Source: Mycobacterium sp. AZCC_0083 (GTDB taxonomy: Bacteria > Actinomycetota > Actinomycetes > Mycobacteriales > Mycobacteriaceae). Taken from it: a stretch of 64,000 bases of DNA. The position numbers and the translations under genes are program-made. Numbering within the stretch: position 1 is the stretch's first letter; the number at the start of each line of letters is the position of its first letter. Under the pieces are notes generated by a model that was not told the DNA's origin, made no database searches, and worked only from the letters and a program-made list of their open reading frames with translations. Shown piece by piece: positions 47,755-55,518 of this stretch. Location of the stretch: NCBI RefSeq assembly GCF_014202335.1, contig NZ_JACHGP010000001.1, positions 667,804-731,803 of the forward strand. Reading direction: 5' to 3'.

Positions 47755-48132
47755 ATGGCGAGTCGTCGAGAGGTGCTGGCGGCATACCAGAGTTACCTCG
47801 ATGCGTTCATGGAAGCCGACGAGGACGCCATCCGCCGCCACCTGCAGTGGCCCTGCACATTTCTGATGGACGGACGCAGCGAAACTCTGGACGAATTTCC
47901 TTACAGCCCAACCGCACTGAAACGCGAGAATGACTGGGCCACCAGTGCAGGGCTGGAAATCGACGTCGTCGCGGTGTCGGCCACCAAGGCCCACGTTCTG
48001 CTCAGAAACTGTGAACGCCTACGACCGGACGGATCGCTCATCGAGGAAGTATCCGCCTTCTACGCATTCACCCGCACCGCCGAAGGCTGGAAGATCTTCG
48101 CCATGTCCAGCATCGAGTTCCCATCCGGCTGA
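47755..48132 (+). CDS. NTF2-like (SnoaL-type) small protein
   Basis: 125 residues from the ATG at 47755, with GGGAG upstream. 'VLAAYQSYLDAFMEADEDAI' is the first helix of the cone-shaped NTF2 fold, and 'EEVSAFYAFTRTAEGWKIFA' is the conserved closing strand. Such proteins are either small isomerases/hydrolases or binding proteins. It follows the haloperoxidase-like gene by 57 bases and ends the hydrolase run before the tRNA-associated scars begin. Confidence 0.75.
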   Translation: MASRREVLAAYQSYLDAFMEADEDAIRRHLQWPCTFLMDGRSETLDEFPYSPTALKRENDWATSAGLEIDVVAVSATKAHVLLRNCERLRPDGSLIEEVSAFYAFTRTAEGWKIFAMSSIEFPSG

Positions 48133-48191
48133 CACGACAGCGGCCACCCAACCAGGTCGCCCGAGACACGACAGACCAATCTCAGCGCAAT

Positions 48192-48281
48192 GTCCGGCTG
48201 CCGAAGACGACGGGCCTCGAGCACCCTGACGCGCACATCTACGGCGACGACATCGCCTCGGCGCTCGACGCGCTCGCCTGA
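48192..48281 (+). pseudogene. Integrase C-terminal scar
   Basis: Thirty codons read 'VRLPKTTGLEHPDAHIYGDD' then 'IASALDALA', a collapsed version of the integrase tail (expected 'LLQKTLGHASITVTAHIYADLY...'). The bases after the stop closely resemble those after the integrase remnant at 35255. It sits about 110 bases outside the distal copy of the tRNA-Val att repeat. Confidence 0.6.
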
Positions 48282-48390
48282 CGTCCGCTGAGACACATCT
48301 GAAAAGTTTGAGCCAATTTGGCCCATGTGAGGCACTAGCCGCGGCTTCTCGACCAGCCCATCGCCGACCCTGAGCGGCTTTCGAACTGGG

Positions 48391-48445
48391 GCTTTGTGGT
48401 GGTCCCGGCTGGTATCGAACCAGCGACCTTCCGCGCGTGAGGCGG
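48391..48445. repeat. att-like direct repeat, distal copy (duplicated tRNA-Val 3' part)
   Basis: 55 bases matching 49690-49744 with one mismatch. It corresponds to the 3' half of tRNA-Val(CAC), from the anticodon arm through the CCA end. The 5' half of the tRNA is not present, so this copy is an attachment-site scar, not a gene. Confidence 0.88.
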
Positions 48446-48606
48446 TTAGGCCGTCGCGGCAGGCGCGTTCACCGTGGCGATGGTCCTGGTATTTGATGTC
48501 CGTCGTCGCTCCCGCAGCGGTAACTCCGCCCGGCCTCTTTTACTGGCGCGCGGCACGTTAATCTTGGTTCGCGGCGCGGTGCCGCGTTTGCTAGGAGGTA
48601 TTACCC

Positions 48607-49422
48607 ATGCGCTCTTTCAGCGTGGCGGTGTTCGCCACGATTGCCGCCATCTACGGTTCCTCTGGCGTGGCGGTGGCGGCGCCCAAGGATTACTGCGCTG
48701 ACCTCAAGGGCGGCAGTACCGGCAGCACGTGCGAGATCCAACTCTCCGACCCCGCGTACAGCGTCGACATCAGCATCCCGCTGGACTACCCCGACGAGAA
48801 GTCGATCGCCGACTACATCTCCCAGACGCGCGACGGGTTCCTCAACGTGGCCAAGTCTGGGGCGCCCCGCGACACACCGTATGAGTTGAGCATCAAACCG
48901 ACGGAATACACCTCGTCGATTCCCCCGCGGGGCACGCAGGCCGTGGTGTTCACGGTGAACCAGAACGTCGGCGGCGCGCATCCGCAGACGACGTACAAGT
49001 CGTTCAACTGGGACCAGAGCTATCGCAAGGCGATCACCTACACGGCCGCACCGGACGACAAAGAAAGTACCCCGCTATGGCGGGTGGACGATCCGCTGAA
49101 GACCGTCGCGCCGATCGTCCAGGCGGAACTGCAGCAGCAGCTGGCACCGCCGTCACCGGTCGCGCCTCCCCCGCCGCCCGCACAACCGGGACAGCCGGTC
49201 GCGGCCACGCCGACCACCACCCCGACTACCACGCCGCCACCACCACCACCGCCGTTGCCATTCGCGACAGCCGCGCTGTACAACCCCGCCAACTATCAGA
49301 ATTTCGCGGTGGTCAACGACGGGGTGATCTTCTTCTTCGACCAGGGCGTGTTGTTGCCCGACTTAGCCGGGGCGCTGCAGGTGCTGGTGCCCCGGTCGGC
49401 GATCGACCCGATGATTGCGTAA
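48607..49422 (+). CDS. MPT64-like secreted antigen with Pro/Thr-rich insertion
   Basis: 271 residues. Signal peptide to about residue 24, mature start 'APKDYCADLKGGSTGSTCEI'. It follows M. tuberculosis MPT64 (Rv1980c) through 'LDYPDEKSIADYISQTRDGF', 'IPPRGTQAVVFTVNQNVGGA', 'TTYKSFNWDQSYRKAITY' and the end 'NYQNFAVVNDGVIFFFDQGV' to 'LVPRSAIDPMIA'. An extra Pro/Thr-rich segment (about residues 179-218) interrupts the domain before the last part; the M. tuberculosis protein, as I recall it, lacks this. AGGAGGT precedes the ATG. It is the only intact gene between two copies of a tRNA-Val att repeat. Function of MPT64 proteins is not settled. Confidence 0.9.
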   Translation: MRSFSVAVFATIAAIYGSSGVAVAAPKDYCADLKGGSTGSTCEIQLSDPAYSVDISIPLDYPDEKSIADYISQTRDGFLNVAKSGAPRDTPYELSIKPTEYTSSIPPRGTQAVVFTVNQNVGGAHPQTTYKSFNWDQSYRKAITYTAAPDDKESTPLWRVDDPLKTVAPIVQAELQQQLAPPSPVAPPPPPAQPGQPVAATPTTTPTTTPPPPPPPLPFATAALYNPANYQNFAVVNDGVIFFFDQGVLLPDLAGALQVLVPRSAIDPMIA

Positions 49423-49496
49423 CACTTTCAAACACTGGTTTCGCAGAGGGCAGCGTCAGCAGAAGCTTCGCCCGTCACCGGGTTGTGTATGAGGTG

Positions 49497-49592
49497 TATC
49501 CGGCATGGGCGGCAAGGCATTCCATCACCTCGCTGATCGCGTCGCCTCTGGCGCTCGACGCGCTCGACGACACGCGTCGGGACCTTCGGTAA
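49497..49592 (+). pseudogene. Integrase C-terminal scar next to tRNA-Val
   Basis: Frames here give 'LIASPLALDALDDTRRDLR', resembling the last helix of actinobacterial phage integrases ('VASALDALDDVRR'); one extra base splits it between two frames. It lies about 100 bases from the 3' end of tRNA-Val(CAC), where an integrase gene is expected in a tRNA-integrated element. Confidence 0.5.
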
Positions 49593-49689
49593 TCATCCTT
49601 CGGAACGGATCCGCAGTTTGGCCGGATATTGGCCGGATCGTTTCTCGCCAATGAGCCAGATGACGGGCAATTCATGCGTTTGAACCGGC

Positions 49690-49744
49690 GCTTTGTGGTG
49701 GTCCCGGCTGGTATCGAACCAGCGACCTTCCGCGTGTGAGGCGG
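49690..49744. repeat. att-like direct repeat, proximal copy (inside tRNA-Val)
   Basis: Intact partner of 48391-48445, covering the 3' part of the tRNA-Val(CAC) gene and six bases beyond its CCA. Together they bound a segment of about 1.3 kb. Confidence 0.88.
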
Positions 49745-49770
49745 ACGCTCTCCCACTGAGCTACGAGACC
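49699..49770 (-). tRNA. tRNA-Val (anticodon CAC)
   Basis: On the minus strand the sequence folds as a full cloverleaf. Acceptor GGTCTCG pairs with CGGGACC, the anticodon stem TCCGC/GCGGA encloses loop CTCACAC (anticodon CAC), and the T-arm is GCTGG-TTCGATA-CCAGC. CCA is encoded (49696-49698). Its 3' half is the target of the att duplication at 48391. Confidence 0.95.
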
Positions 49771-49826
49771 TGGGAGACGCACCGATCCGTGATCAGTGGA
49801 CATCAGAGATTAACACGGACGTCGCT

Positions 49827-50246
49827 TTGGCCGGGAATCCCGACGTCCGGAACGAGTCGACATTGCGACGGCGTGGGTCGCCATCGACGAATGAACCCGA
49901 CGCGGCGACCGACCTCGTCGGGTTCACCTCGCCGAGCGGCAACGTCGGCTGCATCATCGATTCGCCTACGCGGTGCGACACCTCCGAGCGCGACTGGACT
50001 CCCCCGCCCCTGCCCGCCGACCGTGAGTTCGATTACGGCCGGGCCATTTCGCTGTCGGGCGGCGAGGAGGCGGCGTTCGTCTGCGCAGGCGACACCACTC
50101 TCGGCGGTGGCAAGCCACTGCAGTATGGCCAGTCGGTGTCGCTCGGGTCGATGCAGTGCGACAGCGCGGAGTCCGACGTCACCTGCCGCGAAACCCAGAC
50201 GTGACACGGCTTCACGATCGCCCGCGAGGCGTATCAGGTGTTCTGA
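49827..50246 (+). pseudogene. Mycobacterial secreted-protein-like gene with a premature stop
   Basis: The frame reads 'LVGFTSPSGNVGCIIDSPTR' and 'FVCAGDTTLGGGKPLQYGQS', typical of a small cysteine-containing exported mycobacterial family whose end usually reads 'TGHGF..SRE.Y..F'. Here the expected Gly codon is TGA at 50202-50204 and the frame continues 'HGFTIAREAYQVF' to a natural stop at 50246, pointing to a single-base nonsense change. The N-terminus also lacks a signal peptide. Family known to me only as conserved hypothetical. Confidence 0.6.
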
Positions 50247-50336
50247 TCCCGCAATGGTGCCAGGGTGATTTGTCTCGCCTCGCTTGAGTGGACTAATGTC
50301 GTGCTTCGCAACGGGCGACGATCTCGCCCGTAGCAC

Positions 50337-50409
50337 GCGGACGTGGCGCAGTTGGTAGCGCACAACCTTGCCAAGGTTGGGGTCGCGGGTTCGAATCCCG
50401 TCGTCCGCT
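50337..50409 (+). tRNA. tRNA-Gly (anticodon GCC)
   Basis: Acceptor GCGGACG pairs with CGTCCGC; the anticodon loop in ACCTTGCCAAGGT gives GCC; the T-arm is GCGGG-TTCGAAT-CCCGT. 73 nucleotides. First of a Gly-Cys-Val tRNA trio in the order known from mycobacteria. Confidence 0.95.
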
Positions 50410-50436
50410 CGAAGGTGCAATGGCATCAACCCCGAC

Positions 50437-50507
50437 GGTGGAGTGGCCGAGTGGTGAGGCAACGGCCTGCAAAGCCGTGCACACGGGTTCGATTCCCGTC
50501 TCCACCT
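50437..50507 (+). tRNA. tRNA-Cys (anticodon GCA)
   Basis: Acceptor GGTGGAG pairs with CTCCACC; anticodon loop CTGCAAA gives GCA; T-arm ACGGG-TTCGATT-CCCGT. CCA is encoded at 50508-50510. 27 bases after tRNA-Gly, likely co-transcribed. Confidence 0.95.
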
Positions 50508-50521
50508 CCAAGAATGACCCG

Positions 50522-50593
50522 GCGCGATTAGCTCAGCGGGAGAGCGCTTCCCTGACACGGAAGAGGTCACTGGTTCAATCCCAGTATCGCGCA
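50522..50593 (+). tRNA. tRNA-Val (anticodon GAC)
   Basis: Acceptor GCGCGAT pairs with ATCGCGC; anticodon stem CTTCC/GGAAG encloses CTGACAC (anticodon GAC); T-arm ACTGG-TTCAATC-CCAGT; CCA encoded at 50594-50596. Phage-like genes begin about 110 bases downstream, so its 3' end may have served as an integration site. Confidence 0.95.
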
Positions 50594-50708
50594 CCAACAT
50601 TACCGCAGGTCAGAGGCAGTTTCAAAGCCTCAGCGCAGGGCACATGCCAGATACGTGCCAAATGGTTGTAGAGAGCTCGAGTCGCGATCGTGATTCGAGA
50701 GGCTAGCC

Positions 50709-51152
50709 ATGACCGCCACCACTGCTCCAAACACCCCGCACGACCTTGTCCGCTGCGACCACTGCGGCCGGTACGGCTGGCACACAACCGACCGGTGCCC
50801 CGATGTCACATCCCCGGAGGACATTGCACGCATGACAACCACTGCTCAGATCAACCCGTACCCCGACATCGCACCACCAGCCGGTGCTACGACTGTCGAT
50901 GACTGGGGCGATGAGGAGCGCATCATCTACGGCAAACGCCACGAAATCGGCGCCATTGTGACGGGCGCCTGGGCACTCCAGCTACCCAACGGATCTGTCC
51001 GGGGGAACGACGGCCACGACGTCTATGTGGATGAGATGGATGAGCGCGGTTACCAATGCGAGCGGCTCAACCTGTCCAGCGCGCAGGCGCGCCAGCTGGG
51101 TCAGGCACTACTCGCGGCGGCAGCTACGGCCGACGGGTGGGTGGCGAAATGA
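50709..51152 (+). CDS. Phage-like hypothetical protein with N-terminal zinc-finger-like cysteines
   Basis: 147 residues. The N-terminus has 'RCDHCGRYGWHTTDRCPD', a short Cys/His cluster that could bind zinc, then an acidic domain 'TVDDWGDEERIIYGKRHEIG' and a C-terminal helix. I do not recognise a named family; composition and the overlapping gene layout resemble mycobacteriophage or prophage operons. The stop overlaps the next start (ATGA). Confidence 0.6.
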   Translation: MTATTAPNTPHDLVRCDHCGRYGWHTTDRCPDVTSPEDIARMTTTAQINPYPDIAPPAGATTVDDWGDEERIIYGKRHEIGAIVTGAWALQLPNGSVRGNDGHDVYVDEMDERGYQCERLNLSSAQARQLGQALLAAAATADGWVAK

Positions 51153-51544
51153 GCACCGACACCGTGGAGTTGGTCACCGGTCTCCAGGGTCGCTGGCTCG
51201 GCAAAAGAGGCATCTTCCGCCACTCCGTCCCCGGAATCGAGGACGTCGACCTCAACGGCGACGAAGGCGTCCACCACGTGATGGTCACCAGCGTCGCTGG
51301 TTCCGTCGTCGGATGGCTAATCCGCTGGGCATGGGAGCCCGGCGAGATCGACTACGAGGTCCGCATCAAAGGCCTCGAAGAGCATGCTGGGCTGTCCGAC
51401 GTCGCCGCGTACAGCATCGACACCCTCGCCGACCTGGCCCAGTTCGCCAACAACCTCCGGCAGGAGTGGGAACTGATCACCGGCGTTCGCGAGAACCATG
51501 TTTGGAGTGTCTGGCCCGACATGATCGATAGGTTGCCCGAATGA
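51149..51544 (+). CDS. Phage-like hypothetical protein
   Basis: 131 residues from the ATG at 51149, overlapping the upstream stop by 4 bases. Begins 'MSTDTVELVTGLQGRWLGKR' and contains 'GSVVGWLIRWAWEPGEIDYE', probably a small alpha/beta domain. No family recognised. Its own stop overlaps a further ATG, continuing the phage-style tight packing. Confidence 0.6.
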   Translation: MSTDTVELVTGLQGRWLGKRGIFRHSVPGIEDVDLNGDEGVHHVMVTSVAGSVVGWLIRWAWEPGEIDYEVRIKGLEEHAGLSDVAAYSIDTLADLAQFANNLRQEWELITGVRENHVWSVWPDMIDRLPE

Positions 51545-51708
51545 GGATCAGAAACCTGGCCGCGGAGATGCTCGCTGGCGGCGGACGCGCTGGAGAAGAT
51601 TTACGCAGGCTGCTACGCGTGCCAGGCCGATACGGAGCTGCTCGCCGGAGAACCAGTCTCCCTAGCGCCGCGTCTTATCAGAAGGTCGCGATTCAAACGC
51701 GACCCTAG
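51541..51708 (+). pseudogene. Frameshifted third gene of the phage-like operon
   Basis: ATG at 51541 overlaps the previous stop (ATGA), but the frame gives only 55 Arg-rich residues. A different frame over the same bases reads 'LAADALEKIYAGCYACQADT', which looks protein-like. A one- or two-base indel near 51570 would join the ATG to that frame. No homologue can be named. Confidence 0.4.
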
Positions 51709-51732
51709 GGTTGGATCTCAAATCCGACCCTT

Positions 51733-51775
51733 CGGCCCGTCACCGGCTCTCCCGGTGGCGGGCCGAACCTTTTTG
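51733..51775 (+). terminator. Strong intrinsic terminator after the phage-like operon
   Basis: Arms CGGCCCGTCACCGG and CCGGTGGCGGGCCG form a 14-bp stem with one T-G wobble and a 5-base loop (51733-51765), followed closely by TTTTT at 51770. It is the most canonical terminator in the window. Confidence 0.85.
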
Positions 51776-51946
51776 GCCTGCATGGCAGTCATTGCTCTCT
51801 GCGTAACGCCTGCAACGCCCTCTGGGTGCGCGACCCAGCAAAGAGCATGTGTTGTGACGCCAATCACAAAATGTGCTCTCCGGAGTGAACCGATTGGGGG
51901 TGATCCAGCGTGTCACAAGTAGCCCATGCAAGATCGGAGTAATGCC

Positions 51947-52225
51947 ATGAAACGGACCATCATCCTGCCAGCCTTGATCACCGCGTTCGTCGCGCTGTCA
52001 CCGGCCGGCGTTGCACTCGCCGACAACCCACACAGCCCCGGCGCTACCGGACAACCGAACCAGTCCGCGGAAGACCAGCCCTCGGCGCCGGCGGGCTTCA
52101 GCTCCGGCGGCTTCGCCAATGCGGAGCAGCACTATGCCGGAACTCAGCCACAGAACAGCCGCAACGCTCATTCCGTGAGCCAATACGACGTCGCCGCCTT
52201 CCAGGTGTCCCACAAGGGACCGTAG
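51947..52225 (+). CDS. Small secreted hypothetical protein
   Basis: 92 residues from the ATG at 51947, with GGAG about 10 bases upstream. Signal peptide 'MKRTIILPALITAFVALSPA' ends near 'GVALA'. The mature part begins 'DNPHSPGATGQPNQS' and ends 'HSVSQYDVAAFQVSHKGP', a pattern seen in a family of short exported proteins of unknown role; the usual cysteine near 'YDVACFQVS' is Ala here. Confidence 0.68.
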   Translation: MKRTIILPALITAFVALSPAGVALADNPHSPGATGQPNQSAEDQPSAPAGFSSGGFANAEQHYAGTQPQNSRNAHSVSQYDVAAFQVSHKGP

Positions 52226-52606
52226 AGCAAGTAATTCTTGGGCGACGCCGGCCGCCACGGCGGATCGAACCAGACTGGGGACCTCGGCCAATTAGTTGAG
52301 TAGTTCGACGATTGCGCCGACCTCGGTGGCGTACAGCTCCGCGTCAATCCGCTGGGCGGGCGTGAATGCTTGAATGCCAGGCGGGATTGCCGAGCGGCCG
52401 AACGAGCAATTCCAAATCGCGCATCGCGGCGGCCCCACGGGATGGCTTCTGGCGGCTCGACATATCGGACACCGACGAAAGCTAGCACCCGCTCAACGCG
52501 GATAGGGGAACCTCAGTGCGTCGGCGCGCGGACCAACCAGCAGCCTGCGATGGGCCGGGGCGAGATCGCTCGATCGTGTCGGTGCCTGGAGCTACAGTCG
52601 CCGCGC
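52226..52606. other. 381-base region without a confident gene
   Basis: Open frames exist on both strands but lack motifs and plausible start sites. TACAGT at 52593-52598 lies about nine bases upstream of the next ATG and could be a -10 element for a near-leaderless transcript. Confidence 0.4.
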
Positions 52607-52816
52607 ATGCGCAACGCAGCGAGTTGGGCCGTATCCGCAGGCAACAAATTTCGCGAAGTGGCGAGGACGACCGAGAACCCGACCACGACGCTACTGGCCG
52701 AGGGCCTCACGCATCTGAGCGAGGCAGTCAGATTACTGCAGCAGGAGCTGGGATCCATCGAGTCCAAAGTTAAGGCGCTCTCCGACGGGTGCCGTCGCTG
52801 TCGTCGGTGCGTATGA
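52607..52816 (+). CDS. Small helical hypothetical protein
   Basis: 69 residues. 'MRNAASWAVSAGNKFREVAR' is followed by 'LAEGLTHLSEAVRLLQQELG' and 'SIESKVKAL', a heptad-like amphipathic helix suggesting a short coiled coil. The tail is Cys/Arg-rich ('DGCRRCRRCV'). No Shine-Dalgarno; a leaderless start is possible. It could be a chance frame, but the helix pattern argues for a gene. Confidence 0.42.
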   Translation: MRNAASWAVSAGNKFREVARTTENPTTTLLAEGLTHLSEAVRLLQQELGSIESKVKALSDGCRRCRRCV

Positions 52817-52938
52817 AGCGCCGCCCGAGCGCAACCACACGCCCCCATCCCCGGCTTCCAACGCGGTCCGGAAGTGAAGCGGTCTAGCCTCGCTGCAGGC
52901 GACCAGCAGAGGGCGTCCTGACGAGGAGCGTGTGAGCC

Positions 52939-54432
52939 GTGAGTGACAAGCCGAACATTCTGATCATCTGGGGCGATGACATCGGGCAGAGCAACCTCAG
53001 CTGCTACAGCGACGGGGTAATGGGTTACCGCACCAAGAACATCGACCGGATCGCCGCCGAGGGCGTGCGGTTCACCGACTACTACGGCGAACAGAGCTGT
53101 ACCGCCGGTCGAGCGGCGTTCATCACCGGGCAGAACCCGTATCGCACCGGCCTGACGAAGGTCGGTCTGCCCGGCGCGACGCTCGGCTTGCAGGCCGAAG
53201 ACCCGACCATCGCGACCGCGCTCAAGACGCAGGGCTACGCCACCGGGCAGTTCGGCAAGAACCACCTCGGTGACCGTGACGAGTTCCTGCCCACCGCGCA
53301 CGGCTTCGACGAGTTCTTCGGGAACCTGTATCACCTCAACGCCGAGGAAGAGCCGGAGAACGTCGACTACCCGAAGGACCCGGAGTTCCGCAAGAAGTTC
53401 GGTCCCCGAGGCGTCCTGCACACCTACGCGAACGGCGACGGCACCCAGCGGATCGAGGACACCGGCCCGCTGACGAAGAAGCGGATGGAGACCTGCGACG
53501 AGGAGTTCCGCGACGCCGCAGTCGACTTCATCAAGCGCCAGCACGACGCTGAGACACCGTTCTTCGTCTGGTTTAACTCCACTCACATGCACTTCCGGAC
53601 CCACCCCAAGCCGGAGAGCATCGGGCGCTCCGGACGGTGGCAGTCCGAGTACCACGACACGATGCTCGATCACGACGACATCGTCGGAGACCTGCTGGAC
53701 ACCCTTGACGAGCTGGGCATCGCCGACAATACGATCGTCATGTACTCGACGGACAACGGCCCGCACATGAACAGTTGGCCCGACGCGGGCATGACGCCCT
53801 TCCGCAACGAGAAGAACTCGAACTGGGAAGGCGCGTACCGGGTTCCGGCCATGGTGCGTTGGCCAGGACATATCCCGGCGGGCACCGTTCTGAACGGGAT
53901 CGTCAGCCACAACGATTGGTTCGTCACGTTGCTGGCGGCGGCGGGGGAACCCGACATCGCCGAGAAACTACTCAAGGGAACTGATCTGAACGGGACAACC
54001 TTCAAGGTGCACCTCGACGGGCACAACCAGTTGCCGTACATCACCGGCGAGACCGAGGAAGCTCCGCGCCAGCACTTCTTCTACGTCTCCGACGACGGCG
54101 ATCTGACCGGACTGCGTTACGACAATTGGAAGATCGTCTTCATGGAGCAACGCCAAGCAGGAACGCTGGCGATCTGGCTCGAACCTTACGTAGAACTCCG
54201 CGCCCCGAAGCTATTCAATCTGCGCACCGACCCCTACGAACGCGCCGACATCACCTCCAACACCTACTTCGACTGGATGATCGACCGCATCTGGGTATTC
54301 ACCCCGGCGCAGGCTTACGTCGCCGATGCCCTGCAGTCATTTATCGAGTTCCCACAGCGCCAAAAGTCGGCCAGCTTCAACATGGACCAGGTGATGGCCA
54401 AGCTGCAGGAAGCCCCGTCCCGCAGTAGCTGA
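52939..54432 (+). CDS. Arylsulfatase (formylglycine-dependent sulfatase)
   Basis: 497 residues. Cys54 in 'CTAGR' is the site converted to formylglycine, 'IIWGDDIGQSN' supplies the N-terminal metal-binding aspartates, 'GKNHLGD' is the conserved His/Lys segment, and 'STDNGPHMNSWPD' gives the second metal-binding Asp-Asn pair. No signal peptide, so it is probably cytoplasmic. GTG start at 52939. A sulfate ester is hydrolysed; the natural substrate is unknown. No formylglycine-generating enzyme gene is in the window. Confidence 0.93.
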   Translation: MSDKPNILIIWGDDIGQSNLSCYSDGVMGYRTKNIDRIAAEGVRFTDYYGEQSCTAGRAAFITGQNPYRTGLTKVGLPGATLGLQAEDPTIATALKTQGYATGQFGKNHLGDRDEFLPTAHGFDEFFGNLYHLNAEEEPENVDYPKDPEFRKKFGPRGVLHTYANGDGTQRIEDTGPLTKKRMETCDEEFRDAAVDFIKRQHDAETPFFVWFNSTHMHFRTHPKPESIGRSGRWQSEYHDTMLDHDDIVGDLLDTLDELGIADNTIVMYSTDNGPHMNSWPDAGMTPFRNEKNSNWEGAYRVPAMVRWPGHIPAGTVLNGIVSHNDWFVTLLAAAGEPDIAEKLLKGTDLNGTTFKVHLDGHNQLPYITGETEEAPRQHFFYVSDDGDLTGLRYDNWKIVFMEQRQAGTLAIWLEPYVELRAPKLFNLRTDPYERADITSNTYFDWMIDRIWVFTPAQAYVADALQSFIEFPQRQKSASFNMDQVMAKLQEAPSRSS

Positions 54433-54502
54433 GTGGATTGACATGTCCCGCTGGGCAAGTGTTGTCCCAGCGGGACGTATCGCCGTTGGGTGACGCAAGC
54501 GA

Positions 54503-55015
54503 TCAATCGTCCTGCTCTGACAACACCCGATAGACGGTCGCACGGCTGACTCCGAGGGTTGCGGCGATGGTGCTGGCGGACTCACCGCTGGCGTGCATTC
54601 GTTGCGCCAGAGCCACCTTCGACTGGTCAAGCGCCTTCGGGCGACCAATGGACTGCCCGCGTGCCCGCCGTGCATCCCGCGCTGCCGTGCGGCGTTCCTT
54701 GCCCAGTTCCAACTCAAGCTCGGCGAGGCTGGCGAGAACGCCCGCCACCATGCGGCCCGAAGCGTGCGACGTGTCGATGCCTTCACGAAGCGACCGGAGC
54801 ACGATCCCGCGCTCACCAAGGTCGCGGATGGTGGTCATAACCTCAGCGGCGTTGCGGCCCAGACGGTCGATGCCAACAACGACGATGGCGTCACCTTGCC
54901 TCTCAGAGTCCAGCAGCGCAGCCAGGCCGTGTAGACGTTCCCGACAGCTTGTCGGTGTAGACGCGGGTGGCGCCAACGCCTGCTGTGTCGGAGTCCAGCG
55001 CGCGCCGCGCTGCCA
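54503..55015 (-). pseudogene. Frameshifted serine recombinase (resolvase/invertase)
   Basis: The C-terminal three quarters are clear: 'GLAALLDSERQGDAIVVVGI' then 'DRLGRNAAEVMTTIRDLGER', and a C-terminal HTH ('SASTIAATLGVSRATVYRVL'). Just upstream the matching 'GVGATRVYTDKLSG' lies in another frame, so an indel falls near 54935-54945. The N-terminal segment with the catalytic serine ('YARVSTxxQ') is absent and replaced by phage-type sequence. The gene is therefore dead. Confidence 0.8.
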
Positions 55016-55017
55016 AG

Positions 55018-55461
55018 TCAGTGAAACCACTGGGCGCCCTGGGGTGTGCCGCTCTCAATGTCGACACCGTGACCGATCGGTTGGACTGGCATGGTGTTGT
55101 CGGGCAAGGTCGCCAGGACGTCCGCCATGGCCGGATCGGCGGCCAGGAGGTCGACCCAGTGCTTGCGGCGCGCGGGGGTGATCTTGCCTTTGGTGATGGC
55201 GTCGTCAACGTTGGCCTCGATGCGCTGGGCTTGGGCTGCGGCCTTGACCTGCTTGCCGTCGGTGGCCTCGCGGCGAAGCATCGCGATGGGATCGGCGTCG
55301 ACCACCTCGAGGCCGGCTCGCTTGGCCGTCGCGGCCATCGCCGAGGACTGTGCGTCCTCAACGGTGGGTTTTCGGGTCTTCGCGGACTTGGTCTGACAGC
55401 CGGGTCGAACGGTGGCTTGGCGGCGGTCATCCCGCGCAGGAGGGCACCGCCGCAACGTCAA
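55018..55461 (-). pseudogene. Phage head protease-like fragment
   Basis: Minus-strand frame with 'VDDAITKGKITPARRKHWVD' and 'LLAADPAMADVLATLPDNTM', then 'PIGHGVD', resembling the C-terminal tail of Mu-type phage prohead proteases. The N-terminal catalytic part is missing. It is fused to the resolvase remnant, so both look like debris of one deletion in a former prophage. Confidence 0.5.
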
Positions 55462-55518
55462 GTGGCATCACCGCAAAAAGTGCATCCGCACCATTGCTGG
55501 CGGAACTAGAATCCCTCC

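Noticed and set aside
48391..48445. Apparent second tRNA-Val gene
   Set aside because: Only the 3' half is present; acceptor and D-arm 5' parts are missing, so it is an attachment-site scar.
50202..50204. TGA as a selenocysteine codon
   Set aside because: No selenocysteine insertion element is visible nearby and the expected residue at this position is Gly, so a nonsense change is simpler.
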